From the NCBI GenBank assembly GCA_004335835.1, contig RWJK01001560.1, positions 1 through 64,000 on the forward strand: a stretch of DNA of 64,000 nt, read 5' to 3'. A model generated the notes under the pieces. The model searched no databases. It was not told the DNA's origin and worked only from the letters and a program-made list of their open reading frames with translations. Below are positions 1-11,518 of the stretch, piece after piece. Origin of the DNA: Scenedesmus sp. ARA3. Lineage: Eukaryota; Chlorophyta; Chlorophyceae; Sphaeropleales; Scenedesmaceae. The first letter of the stretch is position 1; every line of letters starts with the position of its first letter. The translations under genes and the position numbers were made by a program.

Positions 1-656
1 ATAAGGTGATTATCACCAAGAAGGGCTTTGTGGGTCGTCTTTGGGCATACTGGCATGCTAACTACTGGCCATTTATTGTCCCTGTAGATGTTGTTGTGCT
101 GTGCATGATTCGCGGCGGCTCATATGTTGCTGATGCCAGCTGGTGTACATCACCCTTGGGTCATGCCGATGACTTTAGGAGAGATACAGCATGGTGGGTG
201 ATGTCCACACGTCCTGCACGAGCAACTCTTGAACAAATACGTTCTGTGTTTTGGGGCTGGGCAGAAGTGCCAGATGGCAAACACTGGAGGTACTTCAGCA
301 GCCGCGACTTTCGTGAGAATGCTAATTTGACGTCTGCAGAAGTTGCATGTTGCAACGTATGGTATGATCACTGCACTGAAGTGGATGTTATGTGCACTGT
401 TTGCTTTGAGCTTCGTAAATTGCTGCAGCGTCGTCACACAGACTTTTCTAGATATGAACTTGTGGATGGCGCTTTCTTGCGCCTCTTCTCCAGTGTTTAT
501 GATGATGTTATTGTGTCTGGCAGCGTGCAAGCTCCTGATCTGCCAGAGCACATACATAGGTTTCAGCGTGAGAATGCAGCACATGATGAAGCAATGGAGG
601 TGTTTGATGGAGATGATGAGGATGAAAATATGACTGAGGCAGCTGGCATTATGTAA
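1..656 (+). CDS. 3' end of an unidentified protein-coding frame (partial)
   Basis: An open frame enters from the left edge and ends at the TAA at 654-656. About 217 residues are visible. The first in-window codon that could start it is a GTG at 6, so the true start lies outside the window. The visible part is rich in Trp, Cys and aromatic residues (for example WWVMSTRP and FWGWAEV), and the C-terminus is acidic (FDGDDEDE). It has none of the Gln/Ala runs found in nearly every other gene here, and its codons use more A/T at third positions. It is followed by 3 kb without genes. That combination would suit the end of a mobile-element protein, but I recognise no transposase, integrase or polymerase motif. 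It could equally be the last exon of an ordinary gene. Confidence 0.45.
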   Translation, partial: KVIITKKGFVGRLWAYWHANYWPFIVPVDVVVLCMIRGGSYVADASWCTSPLGHADDFRRDTAWWVMSTRPARATLEQIRSVFWGWAEVPDGKHWRYFSSRDFRENANLTSAEVACCNVWYDHCTEVDVMCTVCFELRKLLQRRHTDFSRYELVDGAFLRLFSSVYDDVIVSGSVQAPDLPEHIHRFQRENAAHDEAMEVFDGDDEDENMTEAAGIM

Positions 657-901
657 TCATCACCTATTTGCCGTGGCTTACAATGAATCCCATCTTCACC
701 AGCCTGGGAACAGTCCGTGCACAACACGTCCCCTCACTGACCTTTTTGGCGCTTTTTGCAAAAAGTCAAAAAGTCAAAAGGCGGAGCGTGCTCCACATAG
801 TATACAACATATGCAGTAACAGCGCACACATACAATGGCAATGCTCGTGCCAGGCTATAGCCTGCACAGGTGCACAACAGCTTACCAGCCGCAGGGGGGT
901 C

Positions 902-932
902 GCAGCACCACACTCAGCGAGTGTGGTGCTGC
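902..932. repeat. Perfect 14-bp inverted repeat (hairpin)
   Basis: The arm GCAGCACCACACTC (902-915) is followed by a 3-base loop (AGC) and its exact reverse complement at 919-932. It lies in the gene-poor interval. No gene association is visible. Confidence 0.85.
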
Positions 933-1036
933 AACACACTGCACAAGTAACAGCCGCCAGCACAGGGCAGCTTCTCCACCTACAATCCGTGTCAATTCCC
1001 CAACAAAAGGTGGACGGTGATAATGACGAGAATGCA

Positions 1037-1061
1037 AGCTGTTGGCACTCACCCAACAGCT
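1037..1061. repeat. 9-bp inverted repeat (hairpin)
   Basis: The arms AGCTGTTGG (1037-1045) and CCAACAGCT (1053-1061) are separated by seven bases. It lies about 105 bases after the hairpin at 902-932. Confidence 0.75.
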
Positions 1062-3719
1062 AACAACACCACACGACGGCGTGGAAGTGACAAGGTGACG
1101 CGTCGTAACCGTGAGGGACCGAGACCAATGAGCTCAAGCGCGCTGGCGTTTGCCCGCGCTGAGCATGCTAGCAAGTGCTGTGCCCACCAAAGTGGCGAGC
1201 ACTAGATGTAGTGTACACTCACCCCTGCCTGCCCTGCCCTACATAACCTCCCACCCTCCTCCCTGCCGAAAGACATTGCAGCGGTGCCAAGGCGCATGCC
1301 TGGATCCGTAGTGTACAGCACCTTGGGTTGTCCCGCACATACAAGCAGCCTCACCCACCCCGCCGGCCCAGCGCTTGCCCTACAACGTACCCGCTGATAC
1401 AGATGGCTGCTACCCTGCAAACATACCCCGCCCTGTCCAAATGCGCACCGGGTGTGCATGCCCTGAACGGCAGCAGCAGCAGCACGCTGCTGTGACACCC
1501 GGCCTGCCACCAAGCCCCGCTAAAGATTGTGGAATGAGACGAGAAGCTCTGCACAATTCTGAGACTGCCTGAATAGACAGCTGAGGGCATCTGCATGCAT
1601 CAACCGCACACCCAGCTGTTATCACACACCAGAAGCAGGCAGGTGCTTCCAACATGCTGCTGCTGCCAGATGCAACGATCAGTCACACCAGCCAGCTGGT
1701 AACATGCAACCCAGCAAAGCCCCTAAGCGCAGCCACGCTCACAGCCGTGGTCTGAGCCCGCGGCCCTACAAATGCTCTGCTTGCTGTGCAATCTCTGCAC
1801 TTTAAAGACATGAGGTGTGTGCCACATACTGTGGGACACAGGTCCTGCTCATTGACTGGCACACACAATACCACCAGAAGCAGGCTCAAAATAGCGTCAA
1901 GACACGTAGCTGTGATAGGCAGTGGCCAACAGCTGACGCAACAATACCAGCTAGACATCGCCGTTTTCTGCACACTTCCGGCATGTCTCCCCTCTTCTGC
2001 TGCCTGTCCAATAGACAGCAGCAGGCACACATGCGGCATCTGCACACACCACCCACATCGCTGTGTGTGTTATGTGCTCGTGCCTATTAGCGCCATCATC
2101 ACAAGGCCTCAGGCAACGGCCCTGGCTGCTACACAACGCTCGCAGTCAGTGAGTACTAGTCAACCCCTAAAAAGAATAGCAACGCATGCCGCGGCAGCTC
2201 TCAGCGCCTGCCCTACGTTATGTTGCATGCTCATCCCTGTCAAAAATATCACCCGGCAGACCTGTACGCCGTGCGTGCCTGGGTTCACAGCCTGGCAGTG
2301 CCACATGTGGCAGAGCGCGGCCATACGCCATGATACAAACAGAGCAGATCCCTCGCAGCGCAGAAAGCAATGCCAGCAGTGCAGCACGCAAAGAAACCTG
2401 CAGCCTCTCAGTCTAGTCAGCAGATGCTCGCGGCCTGTGGCATTGCTTGAAGCAAGCATGCCAGTGCGGCGGCGGAACCAACCACACATACAGGCGGTCC
2501 AGATGCTTCTGTAACGGAGGACGTGTCCCAGCCCCACCCCATCAGCACCCTGTAGAGAATCAAACTGTCACGCCGCCATCAATGCGCCTCAGCTGCTTTC
2601 GAACTGAACAGCAGCCACCCATGCATTGGCCAAGCGCAGCAATACGTCTTTATGCCGCCATCCGATACACCAAAGAAAGATACACCACGGCTGTGCATTC
2701 GACAATACCCCGAGTGCAGACGCATTCACAAAAAACCCCAGCAACGCCGTGCATCAGGCAAGACTGCCAGCTGAACCAGACAGAAGCTGTCCGTCTGGCA
2801 GCTGAGACAGGCCGCACGTCGCAAACAAAAGAAAACACTGCCATATCCAAGGCACTAAAACCCTTCAACAGCACATAACACCCTCACACATCCACAACCC
2901 TTTGCATCAGTGCATCAGATGCACAAGCAGCGCATCAGCAGGCCTGCGATACACAGCAGACCTGCCAAGCCAAAAACATGCCCAAAACATGCACTGATCC
3001 GGCCCGTGCCATCAACGCAATATTACATGCGAGCACGTGATATACAGCTGCCTGTCTGCCCCTTCGCAACAGCCACCAGGCAAACAGGCAGGCCAGCACA
3101 TGAGCAGACAGTGGGGCGCTCCTTGCAGCCCCGCCACTCTGCTGATAGGCTTGGCAAGTGCCCTCAACCAAGCAATACAAGCTGACAACCGCAACACCCT
3201 GTCGCCACCTCCTTTGGTCAACATTTAATAGCTGGGACCGGCACAGTGTGCTGTGCAGGGCACCTATGCACCTAAAACACGGCACTGCTGTTCAAGCCCT
3301 AGATTGCCACCAACCCCACACAGGTCCGCAGCACAGCATAGAAAACCATCACTTGCGCAAGCATGTGAGCAGTCTCAAGACACCACACAGTTGATCTGGC
3401 ACCATCAGCCCAACTGTTTTGATGCAGGCAACCTAAACACGCACCCAGTGGTAAGCCCCAAGCCATACCCAGCTGGCATTGACCTGCAGTGCGCCGCACC
3501 CTGCAGCAGTAACGGCAAGGCCTCCCCGCCTGCACGACACCCCCTTCCCGGCCCGTCTCAACACCCCAGCCGCGTTGTTTGTGCCTACACTTAACTCCAA
3601 CACAGCGAAACCAGACTACTCTTCCACCATCAGGCACCGATCCAACTGGTCGCCACCATCAACATAGCACATCACAACATACCACGAAGCTCTACCAGCA
3701 AAAACCGGCAAGCCACGGC

Positions 3720-5266
3720 TCAGCAGGCCAGTGCCTGGGGGGCAGCCACCAGCACGGAGCGTGCATGCGCAGTGGGGCTGCTGCCCAGCACTGCCAACTC
3801 CCCACAGCTGCCGTTGCGCTTGAAGCCGCCGCCGCTGCCGCCGCCGCTGCCAGAGCTGCGGCGCTGCTGCTGCTGCTGCTGCTGTGGCTCCTTGGCCTTG
3901 TTCTGTGCTGCGGGCTTGCCTGCAGGCTTTGCTGCGCCGCCCTTGTTGCCACCCCTGCGGCCAGACCCCTGCTGCTTTGCTGCCGCAGCAGTCCCAGCAG
4001 CGGCAGCAGCAGCTGCAGTAGGACCTGCGGAGTTTGCGCTGTCATGGGTGGAGCTGCTGACCTGGCTGTCTGCCTCACTCGCCTGGCCGTCATTTGTCTC
4101 ATCAGCTGCCGCTGCTGCTGCTGCTGTTGAAGCCGCATTAGGTGAGGGAGAGGTGCGGCCGCGCCTGTGGTGACGGCGCTTGCGCCTGTGTGCAGAGTCC
4201 ACGCTGCCACTGGCTGTGCTTGGAGTGGATGATGCCAGCGAGCCTGGCGTTGCCACCTCATCTGCAGCCAAACTACCAGCTGCAGGTGTCGTCTGGATGG
4301 TCAGCGCCTTCGCTGCAGGCTTGCTAGGGGTCACTGCTGCTGCTGCTGCAGGTGAGGCGCTTGCTGGAGCAGCTGCCAGTGGGGACTTGGGGGACCAGTG
4401 CTGCATGGCAGGCGCCGGGTGAGGCTGCAGCTTGCTGCCGGGAGTGTTGGTCTCGCTCCTGCGGCGGCCGCCAGATGCCGGGGGAGTGCCGGCGTGGTGG
4501 TGGCTGCTGCCGCTGCTGCCGCTGTGCAGGTTGTGGCCGTCAAAGCTGGTAGCGCGCTGCCGGCTGAAGTTGCCGCCTGCTGCTGCAAGGTGCGGCGGCA
4601 TGTAGCGGCCGGGGGTGTGGCCGTAGCTGCCGTAGCTGTGGCTGGTGGGGGAGGGCAGGTGGTGGCTGCCGGAGTGCTGGCGGGGGATGTCCATGCTGCT
4701 GCCGCGCTGCAGGTCGATGGACCGCCGCTGAGGCGCCTGCGGGACGCAACAGGACGGATGTGGATGTCAGCGGTATGCCGCACAGTGTGCAGCGTGGGTG
4801 ACAGTACTGTTGAGTGCAAGCTTATGCAGATGCACTGGGTAGCTACTCCTGTAGATCACTACAGCAGTGCAGGGGTGCAGCGCTGCTGATTGTTGCGTCC
4901 CGCTTACGTTGTATGCGTCAATGCTGCGCCTCCGGATGCCATAGTCACAGGATGCGCGCCCCGACACGATGCGTGTCTCACCACGCGCAAAGGCGCGCGG
5001 CAGCGCGTGCCAGCCGTACTTGTACTCCCCTGCAGTGCGGCAGCAGCAGCAGCAGCAGTGCAGCAAGCACAGGTTATGGGCGTCCAACGGAAGGAACCAC
5101 AAGGCGGTGAGACCAAGCGACAGTGCACCAAAACCAGGATGCGTCGATTGTGATTGCAGCCTGCCCTTCTCTGTGGTGCTTGGCTCGCCTAGCCACGCTG
5201 GTGGTGCTTAGCGGCTAGCAAGCACACCTTCCAAGCTGACCAGGAACATTACTATAGCAGCGGCAG

Positions 5267-5301
<35 letters not shown>

Positions 5302-6367
5302 GCACCTGGCTTGATGTCGCTCATGCAGCTGACGCCCTCCGGCAGGAAGGTGCCGCAGGCGATGATGAGGCTGCCTGCTGCGGTGCGGCCCTCCATCAGC
5401 GGCACGGCCCCGGAGTGGTCACGCGCAGCCAGCACGCGAGCCTGCACATGCGAGCAGCAGCAACATGCCAGGCGCAGGCAGAAAGCAGGCAGCAGCAGAA
5501 TGATGATCATATGTGTTTGGGGAGCGACTGCCGCTTGATGCTGCCTGGTTGCAAAGATACAAGGATACTAGCATGTGCTTGCCTGTTGGCGGAGCTGCAT
5601 GCACCTGCCTCACGCAGGCTATGCCAGCTGCTGTTGTTGCCTTACAACTAGCGAGTGTTCAGATCGCCAGTTGGTGCCGCACAAAGCCCCCATGCCGCCA
5701 GCACACCTGCTTGCTGTCATACAGGCAGAACGCGAACTGTCCGTTGAGCATGCCCAGCATGTCCAGGCCCTTGGCAGCATACAGCTGCAGCAGCAGCTGC
5801 GCCTCGCCCAAGGGCGTGTGCACGCCCAGCACGTTGACCGCCAGCTCAGCCTTGTTGAAGAGGTTCCTGCAAGCAGCAGAGCAGGCATAGTTGCAGGAGG
5901 CAGGGTGGCAAAGGAAGGGGGCAAGGCATGGGAGATCAGCAGTTGCACGTAACGGCAGTACAGATGTACAGCCCAGACCAGGCACAGCTCGGAACTATAG
6001 TGCTGGTCTGGGCATACCGCTGCAGATCTGACAAGCGTGGTTGGCGATCCATTAAACAGCAGGGAGTTGGCTTGAGGAGGATGCACTTGCTTTCAAGCTG
6101 GCAGCAAGACTGGCAAGAGGCTCACCCCTTGAAGACAGCAATCAGGTTCTCTGTCTCTGCCAACGTCATGCTGCTGTTGGGGTTGATGGCTCGCACACCA
6201 CCGCCTGGCAGGTAAGCATACTGGTTGCCTGTGGCTTTTGGGCAGTCGAACTCGATCTCCTTCTTGAGCTCCTCAGCATGAACAGCCCGGTGCAGGTGCC
6301 GGTCTGCGCCAAGCTCCACCTCCTTCTTGGGGCAGATAGTGATGAAGCCTGAGCTTGCTAGTAACAT
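3720..6367 (-). CDS. DUF3700 / class II glutamine amidotransferase-like protein with long disordered tail
   Basis: Five exons in transcript order: 6367-6126, 5866-5707, 5441-5306, 5029-4908 and 4736-3720, about 558 residues; all junction phases agree. The first ~220 residues match the aluminium-induced/TSJT1-like family, which is related to the glutaminase half of asparagine synthetase. Diagnostic stretches are LIAVFKGNLFNKAEL, the helix ending LNGQFAFCLYD, and AARDHSGAVPL followed by SLIIACGTF. In plants such proteins respond to stress or sugar; the exact reaction is unknown. No N-terminal catalytic Cys follows the chosen Met, as is usual for this subfamily. The last exon adds about 340 residues rich in Ser, Pro, Ala, Gly and Gln, with an RRKRRHHRRGR basic cluster that may be a nuclear signal. 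The ATG at 6367 gives the right phase, but an acceptor-like CTGCAG lies just upstream, so an additional 5' exon is possible. It is divergent from the PBGD-like gene. Confidence 0.75.
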
Positions 6368-7039
6368 CTTGTCCCTGCAGGACGGTGCAGCCAGACGGCA
6401 GGCCGCTGTTGGCGGTGTGCTGCGGGGGACCGCGTAGTGCAGGCTACTGGGGAGCGCTCTGTGCTGTTGCACCGTCGCATACACCTTATCAGGCAGCTAA
6501 GACACATCAGTTGACTTCACGCAACGCTCTGCAAGCAGTTGTTCGCCACCTAAGCCAGCTCAGCCCGTCCAGCTGTACAGCCTCTGCGAGCCCCTCGGAG
6601 ACCTGTATCCGCTGGAAAACCCACTAACCTGTTGAAAAATATACTTTATAGCAGCAGTGGCGTCTTGACAGTTGCTAGGAGGTTTGCCGCTTGAAAGGCG
6701 GATCGAAGGCGTTCCCTACTTCACAGAGGTGTGCTTCTTCGTATGTATGTTCGACAAGACTGCTCATGAAAGGTACCAGGTAGTGTGGCGCGGCCCCATA
6801 TGAGATAGAGGACAGATTGTAACACTAGGGCCCTTGCTGTTTCCTCTGTGCGTCGTGATCCGAGGCTCAGGACACTATTGACCACAACTGAACAGCACTC
6901 ACAGTCGAACTGTCTGTGATAAAGCACCATACGTGCGGTCCTTTGCCATAAGTGCCTGTAGTGCGTGCCAGGAAATCGATCAAACAAGCTGATTGCGTTC
7001 CTTTCATTTCACACGCTTTGAAATTGACCTTAAGGAGTC
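6368..7039. promoter_or_regulatory. Divergent intergenic region between DUF3700-like and PBGD-like genes
   Basis: These 670 bases separate two start codons that point away from each other, so both promoters should lie here. The part from about 6640 to 7040 has lower GC and no CAG/CTG runs, unlike the flanking genes. I see no unambiguous TATA box or other defined element. Confidence 0.4.
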
Positions 7040-10000
7040 ATGCTGGCCCACCGCTCAGTTTCGTGCCGTGCAAGCGCTCGAACGTCTCGGAAGTCCTATG
7101 TATCCATCATGGCAACTGCTGCGGCTCAGTCCACCGCGCAAATACGGATAGGCACGCGTGGTAGTAAGCTGGCCAAGCTTCAGGCACAGCAGGTGAACAG
7201 TGCGGCACCTGATAGGTTTGTTCAGCAGCAGTCTGCGGACGTCCCGCATTGCCACACGGCAGCTGAACAAAGCCGAACACCTACGTGAAAAGGGTTGTGG
7301 GTCCTGGATATATGTTCAGCTTGCACTGGCTGAGGTGGCAGATGCTTGTCCTGCCAGGTGCAAGGCTTGCTGCGCCGTGTGAGGCCTGAGTGGACAGAAG
7401 GGCACTTTGAGCTGCTGGAGTACGCCACGCATGGCGACAAGGATAAAACTGAGCAGCTGCGCACACTGGGCCAGGGAGCTTTCACAGGTGTGCATGTGTG
7501 CGCAGTCACCGCATGGAAGCCAGCGCCAGGGGGGCAGGTGCAGGGTGCATCTGTGCTGTTCTTTCACACGTCACTGAACATACAAGCCGCAGTGCTGCGT
7601 CGTATGCACAGCATCTGCTGTCTGTAGTTAGCATGTCAGTGGGTTCAGCAGAGCAACCAGCTGCACACATGCACAAGCCATACTGTCCTGCAAGCCAACC
7701 TTGACAGCTATGGCATGTTTGGTCGTTTGCAGAACATCTGCTTGCAACTCACCAGCTAAGCTTCATCTTGCCTTGCCTGTCTGACGTGTTGGCTGCAAGC
7801 AGAGGTCATTGACCAGGCAGTGGCTGACGGCTCTGTGGACATCGGCGTGCACAGCCTGAAGGACCAGCCAGTGAAGCTGCCACCGGGTGTGCAGCTGGCA
7901 GCATGCCTGCCTCGCGACGACCCCAGGTGCGCAGCAGCGCGGCAGCACATGCGCCTGCACACTACATGTTAGAATTCTTTCTGCTGTGACTGCAGCTCAG
8001 CCTGCTGGTGGTGGACCGTGCACTTCCATGCCTTGCACGGTAACGCTCGATCTGTGTCTTGTATTCTGCCCGCAGCCCTCGACATCTGTGCAGCAACCTG
8101 ACAGCATGTTGAAGCTGTGTCTGATCAACCTTGCTAAAATTTGTGTGTTTGTGAGCCCAAATGGATGACTGTGGTGTGCGTGTTGCTGCCGTGCTGCTTA
8201 CAGGGATGCATTCATCAGCATCAAGTATGCTTGCACAGGTGGGCCCCCCCAGCAGCAGCAGCAGCAGCAGCAGTGAGAGGGTAGCCGCCCTCAAACAAAC
8301 AGCATGCATCAACATGGCAGCAATTGATTGTTCACCAGCGCCGTTGGCAACAGCCCTGGGCAAGTAGGCAGCCACCCATATAATTGTATAGCCATAACAT
8401 GGATGCATGCACTGTCCCTGTGCCCGACGGGCGAACACACATGCCCCTCACTGCACGCTAACAAGTGGCAGCAACCCTCCGCTCATGTGTGCTGCGGATG
8501 CTGTTTGTGCAGCCGACCTGCCTGCCGGGGCCCGCGTGGGCACCAGCAGCCTGCGGCGCAAGGCTCAGCTGCTGCACGCGCACCCGCACCTGCGCGTGGT
8601 GCCTGTGCGCGGCAACATTGATGCGCGGCTGCAGATGCTGGAGAGTGGCGAGCTGGACGCCATCGTGCTGGCGGCAGCAGGTGAGGACCGCGGCCCCCAG
8701 CAGCGCTGGCCAGCAGTGCACAGTGCCTGTGCGTGCAAAGTTAGTGCAGGATAGGTGAAGGAGTTGCCATCGTGCTGGCGGCAGCAGGTGAGGACCGTGT
8801 GGGCAAGCAGTGCGGACCTGCAGTGCATATTGCTTGTGCTTGCAAAGTTAAGTGCAGAATAGGTGAAGGAGTTGCCATCGTGCTGGCGGCAGCAGGTGAG
8901 GACTGCGGCCCCCCAGCAGCGCTGCGCTGCAGCGCACAGTGCTTGTGTTTACATAGGTGGCACAGAATAGGTGGTCAGGTCACCACACTCACCCAGGCAG
9001 GCAAGATTCGAGGCAGATGCGTACACTGAGCACCCTCTAGTGCGTGCTGGTGAGCATTATCTGCCTGACTCGAGTCCTCAGTGCCAGGGACAGCCACTGC
9101 TTCACATGTCAGGCAGTGCACACAGAGCATACAGAAGCTGACTATGCTGCACATGTGACCCCTGCCTGCCTGCACGCCCACTGTCACTGCCTGCAGGGCT
9201 GTCGCGGCTGGGCCAGAGTGGGCTGGTGACGCGCGTGCTGGGCTTCGACGAGATGCTGCCCGCAGCATGCCAGGTCAGCGCAGCAGGGCTGATCTCTGAC
9301 AACATCGCTCAGCTTGATACGTATGGCTTTCCCGCACCACTTGCATCATCCGAGCAGTGTTCATCTCCGGAGGGCAGGGCGTTGCAGGCTATGGCATGTG
9401 CTGCGCTGGCTTGTGAAGCTGAGCATGCACTTGAGTTTGGGATGTGTTACTGCCTGTGCTTGTTTGAACGCATGTGTTGCATCAGCGCTTTTACCATGAG
9501 CGCATTGCGGCACTCTTCTATGCACTTCAGTGTCACTTCGCTTGTTGTTGAAACTGCAGCTGTTGCCATACTGCTGCTGCTACTGGGTGCTGTTTGCAGG
9601 GTGCCATCGGCATCAGCTGCCGCACACAGGACCCCTTCCTCAGATGGTGAGTGGCACTGCCACAGCTGTCATAGCCGATGCTTCACCTGCCAACCAGCAG
9701 GTCAGCCAGCCAGCCAGCCAGCCTGCCAACAAGCATGCAAGCTTTATTCCTCGTCTATAGTCCCAGCATGCCCTGGTCACAATCACTCAGCCCACTGCTG
9801 CTGCTGCTGCTGCTGCTGCGCTGCTGCAGGGAGCTGGGCCTCATCTGCCACGAGCCCACCTGGCTGGAAATAGCAGCAGAGCGAGCCATGCTGAAGCACC
9901 TGCTCACACCCGAGGAATCGTCCGAAACAGAAGAGGAGCAGCAATCACAGAGCGACCAGTCTAGCCCTGGCAGCAGCACAGACAGCCCGGCACAGCCTGG

Positions 10001-10316
10001 CAAACTCTCCATCCCGCTCAGCAGCAGCAGCAGCAGCGGCAGCAGGGCGCCTCCCTCCTCAGCGCCCACCCTGCAAGGCATCAGCAGCATCACTGGCCTG
10101 CCGCTACTGCCGAGCTTTGCAATTGCGTGCCACGCTGCGTTTGACCCGCATGATGGCCTGCTGCGCATTGATGGGCTGGTGGCAAGTGAGGATGGCCGCA
10201 CGATGCACCGCGTGGCGCTGTCTGGCGGCGCTGCTGCTGCTGAGGATGCTGAGGACATTGGGAGGCATCTGGGGCTGCAGCTGCGCGAGTTTGCGCTGCA
10301 GCACGGCTGGGTGTGA
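7040..10316 (+). CDS. Porphobilinogen deaminase (hydroxymethylbilane synthase)-like plastid protein, cofactor Cys motif missing
   Basis: Eight exons with consistent phases: 7040-7192, 7358-7487, 7803-7926, 8204-8238, 8513-8680, 9197-9273, 9600-9646 and 9830-10316, giving 406 residues. The family joins four porphobilinogen units into hydroxymethylbilane in tetrapyrrole synthesis, in the plastid of algae. The first ~24 residues are Ser/Arg/Ala-rich and look like a transit peptide. Then come the signature [11 protein letters not shown], the catalytic Asp in VHSLKDQP, the Arg-rich GTSSLRRK and [10 protein letters not shown], and LPAACQGAIGI. Domain 3 is odd. After [10 protein letters not shown] a Ser/Glu/Gln-rich insertion of about 70 residues replaces the usual L-[ED]-G-G-C-x-x-P-I motif whose Cys carries the dipyrromethane cofactor; conservation resumes at [14 protein letters not shown] second, divergent paralogue (as the PBGD2 locus of Chlamydomonas) or a noncatalytic protein is likely. 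TGTAA lies at 10524-10528. Confidence 0.88.
8659..8970 (+). repeat. Three tandem copies of a PBGD exon 3' end with splice donor
   Basis: The last 22 bases of exon 5 plus the donor (GCCATCGTGCTGGCGGCAGC, then AGGTGAGGA) recur at 8766 and 8874, with spacings of 107 and 108 bases. Flanking sequence (TGCAAAGTTA, ATAGGTGAAGGAGTTGCC) is also repeated. All three copies keep an intact GTGAGG donor. Only the first continues the conserved reading frame from exon 5 into exon 6 at 9197. Confidence 0.88.
9703..9728. repeat. Short CAGC tetranucleotide tract
   Basis: About five consecutive CAGC/CCAG units lie inside intron 7 of the PBGD-like gene. This is a simple microsatellite, in contrast to the triplet repeats elsewhere. 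Confidence 0.7.
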
Positions 10317-11518
10317 GATGGCCTCAGACTGCATTTGAGGCCGCTGGGCTCTGAGCAGCAGCTGGGGCAATGCAGCTGTGAAAGCGGGCTGCAGGTATTG
10401 CTCCAGTGGACAGCTGCAGCTGCTGTGGCCGGCTGTGCACTGGGTGCAGGGCATGTTGGAGAATGACAACAAGTAAAGCAGGAGGGCGGGCGATGGGGCG
10501 TTACTGGGCAACTGGGGACAAGATGTAAAAGGCGAATGTATACGGGTGTACGTGTTGATGATGTATGTGTACAGTGCAGTTGCTGAGCATTAAACCTGAC
10601 GGGTGCTACTTGACATAAGCATGCTCCTGACTGCATTCAGCCTGCATACAAGTACGAAGCATTGTTGTTACAGCCGGCGGTTTCTGGTCGTCATGCACAG
10701 CCGCATGCACTGGTGCATGTCAACGCACAGTGGTGCGTGTGGGCAGGTGCAGCAGCCACGAGCACAGCGTGTCTCAGGTTCCCGCAAGCACCCGCTCGCA
10801 TGGTGTATACATCTGAATTGTCGACATGCATGCACCGGACGCATGCGCCTGCGTCTTAAGTCTGATTTGCAGCATTGACATCAGCAGCTGGTGATGGTGT
10901 TGCAGGTGGTCTACTTTAAGACATGAAGTTCAAGATAAATGGGCATGGGTTTGGCCCTCTGCAACAGAAATTCCAACAGAAATGTCGGTGTGCGTTGTGT
11001 GTGGGCTCAGGGCTAAGAGGGTCGCACAGGTCACCTCTGTCTGACGGTCAGACTGGGTCAACAGTTGACTTGATGGGCCTGAAGCGCACGCTTTGAAATT
11101 GTAACAGCCAAAATGACCCTCTTTTCATGCTGTGCACTGTATACCCTGAATGTACGGCTATCAGAGCCGGTCCAGGCTCGTGCACTGAAAACATTAGCAC
11201 TGCAGTCAGCTGACTGGCAGTGGCAGCGAGCAGCATGGTGTAACATGGTCATCAACGTAAGCTACACCCTTTGACAACGGTGTCACCTTCAATCACAAAA
11301 TATTGTTCGTCGTTCATGCCGTGGGTCTTCATAGATCGCTTGCGGCGTAATCTGCTTGCTGCTGGTGCCACTCTCTCTGTCACCTCTGATTGCCTGCTGC
11401 CAGTGGCTGTCGCTCCGTCTCATCGTTTTATCATCAATCGAGCTTCAACTGTAGTGACACCACTGCCGGTTGCAGCAGTAGCAGCACCAGCACTAGCAGC
11501 AGCAGCAGTAGCAGCAGC
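10317..11518. other. Interval between PBGD-like gene and uL1m gene
   Basis: The 3' untranslated region of the PBGD-like gene and the promoter of the ribosomal protein gene should share this interval, as the genes run head to tail. A TGTAA at 10524-10528, the usual chlorophyte polyadenylation motif, is a plausible cleavage signal. No further gene is seen. Confidence 0.45.
10524..10528 (+). terminator. Candidate polyadenylation motif TGTAA after PBGD-like gene
   Basis: TGTAA occurs about 210 bases after the stop codon. TGTAA is the established poly(A) signal in chlorophyte algae. Assignment here rests on position only. Confidence 0.45.

Larger units (their letters stand above)
657..3719. other. 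Gene-poor interval
   Basis: No frame here has family similarity or plausible exon structure. The sequence is rich in CA/GC dinucleotide-like text and short open frames on both strands. It holds a tandem AAAAAGTC-like motif at about 760-780 and two hairpins (902-932 and 1037-1061). The right part may include the 3' untranslated region of the minus-strand gene that ends at 3720. Confidence 0.5.

Noticed and set aside
10120..10140. Cys in the AIACHAAF segment as the missing PBGD cofactor Cys
   Set aside because: Its spacing to the following GLVASEDG block is too short and neither L-x-G-G before it nor P-I after it is present.
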